The notes under the pieces: generated by a model
The model's input: only the letters and a program-made list of their open reading frames with translations
What the model was told of the DNA's origin: nothing
Database searches by the model: none
Made by a program: the position numbers and the translations under genes
In this document: piece after piece, positions 46,751 through 56,490 of the stretch
How positions within the stretch are numbered: the first letter of the stretch is position 1
How the letters are laid out: each line of letters opens with the position of its first letter
Origin: Cryptomeria japonica
Taxonomy: Eukaryota > Streptophyta > Pinopsida > Cupressales > Cupressaceae
NCBI RefSeq assembly: GCF_030272615.1
Contig: NC_081415.1
Coordinates: 623,161,740-623,225,739 of the forward strand
Length of the DNA: 64,000 nt
Direction of reading: 5' to 3'

Positions 46751-47185
46751 AAGAACTGTATGATTGATAGAGAGAAGAACTGTAGCTAGTTACTGGATAA
46801 ACACATGGAGACACACTTGAAAGAGAGTACATGGAAAATGTAAACTGGGATTCCTATATGTGTGTGTACATTACTCTGAATCATCACAATCATAGGGTAT
46901 TGATATTTGTATTGCCATCAATGATAAAGGGGGAGATTGTTGGCATTTCATGTAGTTTGCATTAATGTAGTATAAGTGTTGTCATTGATGTCAAAAAGAA
47001 CTGTATGATTGATAGAGAGAAAAACTATAGCCAGTTACCACTTGAAGACATGGAGACACAATTGAAGGAGAGTACATGGAAAATGTAAAACCAAGATTCC
47101 TATACCTATGTATGTGCATTACTCTCAATCATCACAATCAAAGGGTATTGATATTTGTATTGCCATCAATGCTAAAGGGGGAGAT
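46751..47185 (+). repeat. Tandemly duplicated polypurine/LTR-start region of the outer Copia
   Basis: AAGAACTGTATGATTGATAG occurs at 46751 and 46997. Each copy runs about 190 bp to a polypurine tract (46926 and 47174) and a TGTTGGCATTTCAT LTR start (46938 and 47186). After the first start only about 57 bp of LTR follows before the sequence jumps back to AAGAACTG. The result is a 247-bp repeat carrying a false LTR start before the true 3' LTR. Confidence 0.9.
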
Positions 47186-48606
47186 TGTTGGCATTTCATT
47201 TAGATTGCATTAATGTAGTATAAGTGTTGCCATTGATGTCAATTGTAACCGGTAACGGAGTTGTATTGCAACCAATAGTGATGCAGTAATGCAACTGGTA
47301 GTTGAGCAGTGAAGGAAACCGGTATTACTATTGTAGTAGTAAGATCAACTGGTAACCCTTACCTATTGATTTGCCAAACCATAATCGATGGAGCTTGGTA
47401 AATCAATTGTGTTGATCTATGATCGAATGATGATCCAAGATGATTATGCCATGTATGCATGATGCACGTGATGAGTTTCAAAGTGGTTTTGGCACATAGA
47501 TATAATTGTTTTATCTTAGGAATGAGCGAGTACATTGCATGAAGTGGAAACCGCGTGATGAGTTATAGGATTCTATGAGCAGTGATCATGGAGTGGTCAA
47601 AGTTGTCTAGGATAATGTGTAGATGATTGCTATGTAATCCAATGATCATGTTTGAACTAATTTGTTTGTAATCTCTATGAGATCTTAGGTTTTGTGATGT
47701 GTTACCCACCTATTGTTTTTCTTATAAGGTCAATGAGTTGTTTTGTATTGGTGTTGGCAATTTTGGTTAATTATTAGTGAGATTGATTGCCGAACTAGAA
47801 GGAGAATCTGCAGAATGTTTGAAGGTAGATAGGAGCATGAATAGGATCTGATCAAGCAGAGTAGTGCTATTACCATATTAGCATAAAGCGTATTGTTCTC
47901 TAGCAATTACAATAGTTAAATCCCTTAATCAGGTAAGCTTTAAAAGGATTGGTGTTTTTCTAAAGATCCTCTAACTAAGTGATCCATTAGCTTGGATTTG
48001 AAATCCTCTATCGAGATTACTCCTAATAGGGTATTGCCTTTAATAGGGTATTGTAGTCAATCACTTAACCAGTTGGTCCTTAACCGGATCTGTTCTTAAC
48101 AGGACATTCATTTTAAAGTTTCTAACAAGGCTTGGCTCCTAACAGGGCGAACTTCAGAAGAGTTCAGAATACTTGTGGGTATTCATCCCCACCGTGGTTT
48201 TTCCCATTTGGGTTTCCATGTCAAAAATCATTGTGTCAAGTGGTGAATGGTTTTCGTGTATGTTTTGATATGGTTAATTTGTTTAACTGTTAAAGCCACT
48301 TAGACATGTTAAGATGACTAGAAGTGATCTGAAATGAGGTATTACTTATGTTAAGTAGTGTGGTTGAAGATTTGATTGAAAGGTATATGAGTTTCATATC
48401 CGTTACACTGTTATTTTGGTATTTCACTCAACCGGTAAACTTGATAGTCCAGTTGTAGTTTATTGTTCAATGTTTAAACCAGTTAGTTTAGTGATTGATT
48501 TATGAGTTGGGATTAAGTTTGGTGAAAGTTTATCTTATTTTCTATCTACTCATTCACCCCCACTCTGAGTAGTTATTAGGATTATTATTGAATCATCATA
48601 TCATCA
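47186..48606 (+). repeat. 3' LTR of the outer Copia
   Basis: It starts TGTTGGCATTTCATTTAGAT after a polypurine tract and ends CATCATATCATCA. At 1421 bp it keeps the segment lost from the 5' LTR. Its repeated phrases (CTAACAAGG, CCTCTAAC and GGTGATCC types) are shared with the LTR at 21731. Confidence 0.9.
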
Positions 48607-48767
48607 TAAGCACCATACATCGATTCACCATGAATCTTTGTTGCAATCCATGCCTCGTCGACTCCATCATCTTTAGAGTCTTCGTTTGCATCATCCTCCC
48701 CTTAGGAAATCCTAGGGCATACACTCCCACCTCTACCGCTTCCACTCATTTCAAAATTAAAAAATCT

Positions 48768-48945
48768 TATGATTTGAACGAGGGGTGTCGGCTCTATAAG
48801 CAAGAAGCTCCACCATTTCTCCAAGGTTCTCCCCATGGTAAAGCAAGCTCCATTTTTAACATAGTAGAGAAAAACCTGTGGGGTTTGAACCTAGGTTGTA
48901 GATACTATAGGCAAGAAGCCCCACCATTTCACCAAAGGGTCATCC
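48768..48945 (-). mobile_element. Two SINE-like units in tandem
   Basis: On the minus strand, unit B (about 48936-48881) reads TTGGTGAAATGGTGGGGC, a box A-like sequence, then CTTCTTGCC and AGGTTCAAACCCC, a box B-like sequence. Unit A (about 48826-48770) repeats the pattern: TTGGAGAAATGGTGGAGC, CTTCTTGC and CGTTCAAATC. Box spacing of about 35-40 nt fits a tRNA-type pol III promoter. Both point the same way. They could be two insertions or a dimeric SINE. Confidence 0.55.
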
Positions 48946-48959
48946 CCCATTAGTTGATC

Positions 48960-51850
48960 ATTGTTTCCAAGTATTTAAAGGATTATTTGGTCAAGCATAG
49001 TGAATTATATTATTATGGTGTTCTCTCTTTTGAGGAATAATAATATACTTGCCCTCAATCTTTTGTGTATTTTTTCTCTCGAAAGGGTTTCTCGACATAA
49101 ATTTCCAGTGTCTCTTTTGGTATGGATTTAATATTTATGTTGAATGGTGCAACTACATATTCATTTCATATTTAGTAATCATTTTTAGATTTGTAATTAC
49201 ATAAGAAAGTTAATATTTCAAGCTTTCTTCACCTTGTTTCTCATAAATTGCAAGAAATGAATCATAAACCCTTTAGTGTTTAACTTTTGAATTAGGAATG
49301 CACTTGAAATTAGTTTATGATTCCAATTATAAGCCATGGAGATTTGAAATATTAGTTTGAATGCATAGGCTGGGATTTCATTTTCTATTTATCAATATGA
49401 TACTCACAATTTTAGTGCATTATATTTAACTCATGTTAAGGTATAATAGCTACCAACATAAGGTTAATCACTAAAACACTAGTGTTATATCTTGAATGGA
49501 CCAGAAAATAGTTATGAAAACTTTTTGGCCCCCAATAATTGTGAGCAAATCCATATACCCTTGAGGAAGTGAGAATAACCACTTAATAAAATAATTTTTC
49601 AATGTGAATAAAATTATATTTGGTAAGAATTCATCCTCTTGAAGATATTTTACACATGTATCTACTTACATGATCTAAAATAATTGTGAGGGTCAACTTT
49701 TCAAAAATACATTAAAAGAGAAGGTGTTAAAATAACTATGAGGAATGAAAACATAATGATGTCAAGTATAGTGATATATCACAAATTAACTAGTACCATG
49801 TACATTTGTCTCTATAGATCTAATATATTTTCTACTTGATCTATTTTTTTGAGAGAATGCATCTAGATTAGTAGATGGTATGGTGAGTAACAAGGTTTGA
49901 TAACCATTATGAGTGTGAGCGTGTGATTATAAGTATGGGAGGTAAGAGGGGTGGATGGAGTAATTGATTGGGATAATGAAATTGAATAAATAAGACAATT
50001 GAGGGTATTTAGAGTGTAGGACATAGTGTTTCCAATGAAAGTAGCTTGGTTAAGTGATATAACATGTCTAGTAGTGTCGAATAAAACATACATAGAGGTG
50101 TTCTAGAATGAAGGGGTGTAGCTAGATGGAAAATCATAAAGTGAAGGAAAGTTGAAAATGGATAATTGATAAATTATGGAATGAGTAGTGATGGTTGAAG
50201 TAAATGGTAGATGATGCAATTATGTTAAAACTAGGGATGAAATTAGATGCACTAGTTGTTATACAAAAAAATGGATAAGCATAAAAAATTAAAGTCTCTA
50301 ACCTATATGCCTTGTTAGAAAACACATCGTGAAACATAATTGTTAGTTGTCTAGGATGGTCTACATTAGCAAAAATAGCTATTTCATTTTTAAAATATTG
50401 GTTGTTCACTTGAAAAACATGATCATACTACTGATTTACTCATTATGGGCATATAAAACTGGTTCAATTTTTACTAGTTTTTGGCATGTTAGAGTTTAGT
50501 CAAATACTCCAAATTGAAATATTAAGATCTTAACTAGCTCAGGTCTTGAACGTAATATAACAAGGTAAACATTAATAGAACAATTTCTTAAAATTATCAA
50601 ATTTAAAAGTCAAGTTCACTAATATAATAGCCAAAGGTGGATAGGATGAGTAAAAAAGAGAGTGCAACAAGCCTCATTAACCATAATAGAAAAAACATAC
50701 AAAATTTAAAGAAATTGAGCAAATATTAATATGTATTTTTGGATTTTAGGCACATCAAAACTATAGAAGTGGAGATATAAAGAACCCTAATAAGAATATG
50801 AAATCTTGAAGCAAACTAGGTCATGTAAAATTGGATGGTTTCACAAAAAAATAGAAAAATATAGGTTTTCACTAGGTTGATATTATCAACTTCATATACA
50901 TAAGCAGAAATAAACGTAGATTAGTTAATAATAATTAAGATAATTAAATTTATAACCATGAAATTAAGAAAGTAAATACTAAATAGAGTGTTACATAATT
51001 ATGAGCAAAGAGTGTGTGCTAGTAATCAAGATTGTAAAATAGTATTATTGTATGCTAAAAATATGGTTTCTCTCTATCACAAGAATATCTTAGATTTTGT
51101 GTTGACCCTCTATCTTGTTATCATGAACTCCTTGTAGCAATACATTCGACCTTCCATTATTAGAAAAATTGAAAGAAAAAGAAAACAAAGAAAAAAAAAA
51201 TAGGAAAAAGATTTGCTCTCTTGTCTTCCTAAATAATCTTGATTTGTTTTTGTTGTTTCTAAAATTTTGAAGGTTAATATCATTTAGAGATATGTAAGAG
51301 TTCTCTTTTTATTTTAAAAAATATGCTCTTTACTTTTTTTAATATCATAATTTAAATACAAGCTATCAATGATCTTCTTAATCTCTAAAATAAAAATATG
51401 CTTTAAAAATGTTAATTCTATGTATATAATTATTTGTCTTTAAATATCAAGAAATAACACTAAATTAAAAAAAATAAAATATCTAACTATTGAAAATGAG
51501 AATTAAGACCAACCAAACAAATTTACATTTAGTATACCCAAATTAAAAGGGTACTGTAGCTAATTTGAGTCTAAAAAAGACACATTTCGACATAACACGA
51601 TGTGAGTAAAAAATTACAGATCTAGAACTAGCTAACTGTGTGAAGATTAGTCAGCCGTTTTGAAGTCAGATTAGCCGTGTCCTCCTTGAACAAAGCAAAA
51701 TAACATTGAACCCAATTATTGTACGAACAAGACGTAGGAAAACACTTTTAAAGCCGACAGAAGATTAAAACAATGTTTTCGCCATTTTTCATTTGAAATT
51801 GCACGATTAGCAGAGACAACGTTTTGAAAATAAGACCGGTGGGTTTGTAT
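48960..51850. repeat. Non-coding; interspersed repeat copy 2 (about 49800-50560)
   Basis: The stretch from about 49800 (CTCTATAGATCTAATATATT) to about 50560 shares ordered words with 55740-56490 and 63330-64000: CTACTTGATCTATT, GGGAGGTAAGAGGGGTGGAT, ATGCACTAGTTGTTATA, TAGAAAACACATCGTGAAAC and GTTGTTCACTTGAAAAACAT. The rest is AT-rich without a gene. Confidence 0.55.
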
Positions 51851-51870
51851 CATTGTCCAAAACAGCCTAC

Positions 51871-51880
51871 AAATATACGC
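51871..51880 (+). promoter_or_regulatory. Candidate TATA element of the RING-H2 gene
   Basis: AAATATACGC lies about 98 bp upstream of the start codon. A TATA-like AAATATA at this distance would allow a 5' untranslated leader of about 65-70 nt. No other strong core element is visible. It is a weak motif call. Confidence 0.35.
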
Positions 51881-51968
51881 TTTGTGGCAAAAGCCAGAGT
51901 ATCTCACGCTCTATCTTACATTTCTGTGTATTCTCGAAGTGCCCTAATTCCTCATATATTCCTCCGCC

Positions 51969-52463
51969 ATGGGATTTCCAGTGGGCTTCCGTAACATCGC
52001 TATACCCAGAGTGCTGCTATACACAGCATCAGCCATGGCCTATATAAACAACTTCATATCCTGCTTTCTTTCACTCCTCAGACTAAGAAGACCGCCACAA
52101 GATGAGAGCTATCTGTGGTCAGAATCTCAAGAAAATCTCTCTCCCACATTAGGGCAGATGATAAAGAAGAGGTTGCCTGTCATTACATTCCGAAATATTG
52201 TTGCAGAGAAGGTGATGAGTGAGATCGAGGAGGATTTTGTGTGCGCAGTCTGCTTGATCTCTTTCAAAGAAGATGACGAAATCCGAGAGCTGTGCAATTG
52301 CAGTCACATATTTCATAGAATTTGTTTGGACAAATGGATTGATAAGCATGAGGATACCTGCCCTTTGTGCAGATGTCCTCTACTTCCACCTCCTGAAAGT
52401 GGTGATGGAGAGACGGACTGTTTTGAAAGCTATGGCACGGGACCAACCCTTCAAATTTCTTAA
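51969..52463 (+). CDS. BRH1-like: RING-H2 finger E3 ubiquitin ligase, BRH1/RHA-like
   Basis: A single intact exon of 164 codons. The N-terminus MGFPVGF...IPRVLLYT matches the conserved start of the BRH1/RHA subgroup (MGFPVGYxELLLPK), and residues 15-39 are hydrophobic, as expected of a membrane-associated segment. The RING-H2 domain spans residues 92-134 with all eight ligands: C92, C95, C111, H113, H116, C119, C131 and C134. W123, the E2-contact tryptophan, is present. The start context GCCATGG is strong, and no upstream ATG occurs close by. An alternative in-frame ATG at codon 23 would lose the family signature. Such proteins transfer ubiquitin from E2 to substrates; the Arabidopsis founder responds to brassinosteroid. 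The last 25 residues are acidic and not conserved. This is the only undamaged gene here. A partial 3' copy lies at 62.2 kb. Confidence 0.93.
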   Translation: MGFPVGFRNIAIPRVLLYTASAMAYINNFISCFLSLLRLRRPPQDESYLWSESQENLSPTLGQMIKKRLPVITFRNIVAEKVMSEIEEDFVCAVCLISFKEDDEIRELCNCSHIFHRICLDKWIDKHEDTCPLCRCPLLPPPESGDGETDCFESYGTGPTLQIS

Positions 52464-53045
52464 AAAATAATTCCTAAGGGTTAGACTGTTTTGTTTTGGG
52501 CATTTTACATGATTTTTCTTTCTTGCCACTTTGTTGATCTGGTGAGTCATACAATTGTATCTCATTGAGATAGTATATGACAAGTTGGATACACAAAATT
52601 TAAAATGTTTCCTGCCAATGTTGGGTAGTAGTTTGACTGTTCTCTTGAAGTTTTCGGTAAATCTTTGTCTCTTAAACTCTCAAACGATAATTTTCACGTA
52701 GAGTTTTAACAGATTCAAATGGTGAAAACATGCAGAGGAGGGTCATTTTTTCAGGTAGGAAAGAAAGCGACTGTGAAGAAAACTGTTTAGGATTTCATTG
52801 TTTCTTGTTTGCATTGAAGCATTGCCGTGTCCAATTGAACCTTTCTTTTTTGAATGCAAGAATCTTGATGTGAACGAAAACCTCGAAGTGGCAGACAAGA
52901 TATGACTAGCAAATCTGTTTTTCCCTGAATACATCGCTTTCGAATAATGGTAGTACGCTACGTTAATTGTAAAATAAGCAAACAGTGTTTTGTCATTTGT
53001 AAGGGACTAAATGCACTTTCATATATAATATGACATGAAAATGAA
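52464..53045 (+). other. 3' untranslated/flanking region of the RING-H2 gene, duplicated at 62.2 kb
   Basis: Words such as ATCTCATTGAGATAGT, GCATTGAAGCATTG, GAATGCAAGAAT, GACAAGATATGAC, GTAGTACGCTACGTTAATTG and AATGCACTTTCATATATAAT recur in order at 62260-62560. The conservation extends well past a normal 3' UTR, showing a segmental duplication rather than shared coding only. Confidence 0.85.
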
Positions 53046-53139
53046 GCAGAGATAGTTTTTTCACATATCCACCACTTTGATATAAACGTTTTTCTTTATT
53101 TAAAGTAAGAAATTGTAGGTACTTTGATATTAAAGAAGA

Positions 53140-54700
53140 AAGAAAGGCTATCATAGGTATGTCTATGAGGATATTGTCTAGCTATAAATCCAAACCATTG
53201 ATGCATGATTTCTACGGAGGGATCTTTGACCATTTTTGAGTCTGATGAAAAATTATGAGTATGAATGAGATGGTTAGATATGATTATTATATTTGAAGAG
53301 TTTTTATAATAATTATTTTTCTTTGGATCACGTGGTTTGTGAATGCGACTAATAAGTTAAGTTTGATTTAATTCTATGGTAATTTTAGGAAAATATCAAC
53401 AACTTTTCTACAAAATTTTAACAATGTGTAATTCGATAATCATTCTTTTATAAAAAAATATTAATTTTCTTAATGAATTTACATAGCACTAAATATTTCT
53501 ATAAAATGTTATGGAAGTGTATTGATTACCACAATGAATATTTTTTTTCATTCTTCAAAGTGGAGATAAATTATTAAATTGGAAAATCATAAAATCAAAT
53601 GTTATCTAAATTGTGGGTTCATTAATATCCACATAGTTGGTTAGCTCAATCTTATTATACATTCTTTTACTTTTTTAATGCGAGAGCAAGTGCTTGACAT
53701 CAACAACTATTGATGGAAACAAGTTGTAACACCCCTCGTGGGGGTCAAGGGGAGTATTAATCAATCCAAAAGAGTAGATGAAGGGATGGTTGCATACCTT
53801 TGCATCTAGTCTATATCTACTTGATCTATTCTATGAGATAGTGCATTTAGGGTAGATGAAAGGTTGATGAGTAATGAGTTTTGAGAACCACAATGAGTGT
53901 GTGGATATAAGTGTGGGAGGTAAGAGGGGTTCTTGAATTAATGGCTTGGACTAATGACAATGAAGTGAAAATATTCTTAATGCAATTTGAAATAAGAAAT
54001 CATAATACTTTGATACTAAAGTAGAAAGTAAGGTTACCCTAGGTATGTCTAAGAGGATGTTGTCTAGCTATAAATCCAAATCAATCATTGATGCATGATT
54101 TTGATGAGAGTTCATTTTTCTCATTTTTGTAAAGAAGCTAACCTTATTGTAGTCATGGTATGGATCTTGACCATGTTTGACCATTTTTGAGTTAGGTGAA
54201 AAATTTTGAGTAGAATGGGAAGGGTTAGATATGATTATCATATTTGAAAGGGCTTTACAATAATTATTTCTCTTTTGATCATGTGGTTTGGTGAATGTGA
54301 CTAACAACTCACATTTAATTTTAATTCAACAATAATTTTAGGAAACACTCCTATTTTTTCTATAAAATCCTAGCAGATGCTAACAAAGTGCTTTAATTTT
54401 CATTGATATCATTCTTTATTAAAAAAATATTAATTTTCTATGGAATTTATGCACCCCTAAATATTTATATGAAATGATAAGAAAGTATACTAATTACCAT
54501 AATGAATATTTTTTTTTCTTAGAAGTGAAAATAAATAATTAACCTGGAAAAACTATAAAATCAAATGTTATCTAAAGTGTGTGTCCATCAATATCCACAC
54601 AGTTGGTTAACTTAATCTTCTTTTATGTTCATTTATTTTTTATAATGCTAGAGAAAGGGCTTGAGAGAAATAACCATTGATGGGAACAAGGGATAACACC
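53140..54700. repeat. Diverged tandem duplication, period roughly 0.9 kb
   Basis: GGTATGTCTATGAGGATATTG at about 53157 and GGTATGTCTAAGAGGATGTT at about 54043 begin two colinear blocks. Both go on through CTAGCTATAAATCCAAA, GACCATTTTTGAGT, GGTTAGATATGATTAT, TATTAATTTTCT, ATCAAATGTTATCTAAA and ATATCCACA. They reach a GATGGAAACAAG/GATGGGAACAAG word near 53712 and 54678. A third version of this block is at 62620-63250. Confidence 0.85.
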
Positions 54701-55658
54701 TGTTGAATATCTGGAATACTGAGAGAGGAGGGGTGAATCGATATTCCTTTGAACTTATTAAAAATTCTAATTATCCAATCACATAATATGATTTAAATGC
54801 AGTAAAGGAAATTAAAACAAAACACAACATAAATTTATAGGTGAAAAACCCAACATCAAAAAAAAATCAGAGAGAGTGATCTCTCAAGTATAGTGTAATA
54901 CGTAACCAATTGCATAGTACACAGGGGTGGCTCATTGCCAATGGGGGCTCACTTCCCAAGTACAAAAGACTCGTTGCAGGATAATAGGCTTACAGTTAGA
55001 ATACAAAAATTGAATTTCTATAATTGTATCTGACATATGCATGAAATACAGTTTCGTTGAAGTACACACACAAATTTTATATCCACTGTACAGACACTAC
55101 ATAACAATATTCACATCCACAAAGTTTTTCACATATACAATATGTACACAATAGTTAATGTTTTTCAACAACCATATCTCTAACTTGCAAAACTGATGGT
55201 TATATATATCCGCATCAAATATTCTGATAAGTCAGTTGAACTAGAAAAGGGGTGAGACAGATATAACCACACGCAACAATAAAATATCTTCATAAGATGT
55301 CGAATTCAATCTTGATCCCAAAAACACTTTGTAGAACATGCCTCCAATATATTTGGATAGGACCGAATCCAAACTTGCCTTGTCAATTTCCCCCTCATCA
55401 TATTTGGATGGCACCATATCCAAACTTTCCTTTTCAGTTTTGCCTTCATCATATCCGGATGGGACTAGACCCAAAATGCCTTCCAGCAAACTAGATACCG
55501 GGCCTTAAAACTAAATGAAGTAAGCATACATTGCATAATAAAGGAGCTAAAGAAACATATCAATAACATATACTAAAGCACAAAATGGGAACAAGCCAGA
55601 ACATACATGCCAGATAAAATTATATCAATGAGATGAATGACAATAGGCTAACAACCTC
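54701..55658 (+). mobile_element. Solo-LTR-like insertion
   Basis: At 54701 the repeat sequence AAGGGATAACACC is broken and resumes at about 55660 (CCTTCATGGGCATTAAGGGG), compared with uninterrupted copies at 53735 and 63245. The inserted roughly 955 bp starts TGTTGAATATCTGGAATACT and ends GGCTAACA, giving TGTTG...YAACA-type ends of an LTR. No coding domain is present. A short ACC-containing direct repeat flanks it, but an exact 5-bp duplication cannot be fixed. Confidence 0.65.
55349..55501. repeat. 51-bp minisatellite, three units, inside the solo LTR
   Basis: Units start at 55349 (ATATTTGGATAGGACC), 55400 (ATATTTGGATGGCACC) and 55451 (ATATCCGGATGGGACT). The minus-strand frame across them encodes a 17-residue repeat LDMVPSKYDEGEIDKAS with variants. 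Confidence 0.9.
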
Positions 55659-56490
55659 CTTCATGGGCATTAAGGGGAGTATTAATCAATCCAAAATAGT
55701 AGAGGAACTTGGGATGGTAGCATACCTTTGCATCTAATCTATTTCTACTTGATCTATTCTATGAGACAATGCATTCAGGGTAGATGAAGGGATGACGACT
55801 AATGAGATTTTAGAACCACAACAAGGTGTGTGGGTATAATTGTGCGAGGTAAGAGGGGTGGGTGAAGTAATGAATTGGACTAATGACAAGTAAGAGGATC
55901 TATTCTTGAGTGAATCCAATGTATGGGATGTATTGTTGTGCGTTAAAGTGACTTGGATAAGTGATGTAACAATAAGTCTAGTATTGGTGGAGGAAACAAG
56001 CATGAACATGTTCTTGAGTCACGATTTGTAATTAGATGTAAATTCATAAATGAGATGTAAAGGTGGAATGGATAAATAGTAAAGGGTTTTATACTAGTAG
56101 AAATGGTGTTGTGGGGAAGGGTTTTTATGGTGAAAGGTGAGATGTTTGAGGAGAGATCTATGGTAGGTGTAGAGGTAGAAGAATATGCACTAGTCACTAT
56201 AGATGAAGTACGATAACTGTAAACTACCTGGAAAGCCTGTAATTGATATGTTTTGTTAAAAAAACACTATGAAGAATATTTTTTTATCTAATCCTAATAA
56301 TTTATATTAGCCAAAATAGCTAACTCTTTTTCAAAGTATTTGTTGTTCAAATAAGCATCAAGGTCACACTTCTTGTTGTTCTCATTATGAATATCAAAAC
56401 ACATTTATTGTTTTGGTTTAGGCTATGTTAGATTTTAGGAAAATACTTCTTTCTAATTTAAATATTGAGATCTTTAGTAGCTCATAATAT
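55659..56490. repeat. Interspersed repeat, copy 3
   Basis: Starting GGGGAGTATTAATCAATCCA, this block is colinear with 63265-64000 and, in its first 250 bp, with 53745-53960. Shared words include AATAGTAGA, CATACCTTTGCATCTA, ATGAGATTTTAGAACCACAA, AAGTGACTTGG and AGTCACTATAGATGAAGTA. Only short frames, no domain. Confidence 0.7.

Larger units (their letters stand above)
36541..48606 (+). mobile_element. Outer Ty1/Copia retrotransposon, interrupted by a nested element
   Basis: Two LTRs (36541-37715 and 47186-48606) flank a primer site, gag, protease, integrase, RT, RNase H and a polypurine tract. The inner element (42044-46748) has inserted just after the first polypurine tract. Flanks read TAGGCACC before the 5' LTR and TAAGCACC after the 3' LTR, so the target duplication is probably GCACC-like, although the exact 3' border is offset by three bases from a canonical CA end. 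The LTRs have diverged and one carries a deletion, so the insertion is old. It is the most complete of the Copia copies here but is broken by many stops. Confidence 0.92.
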
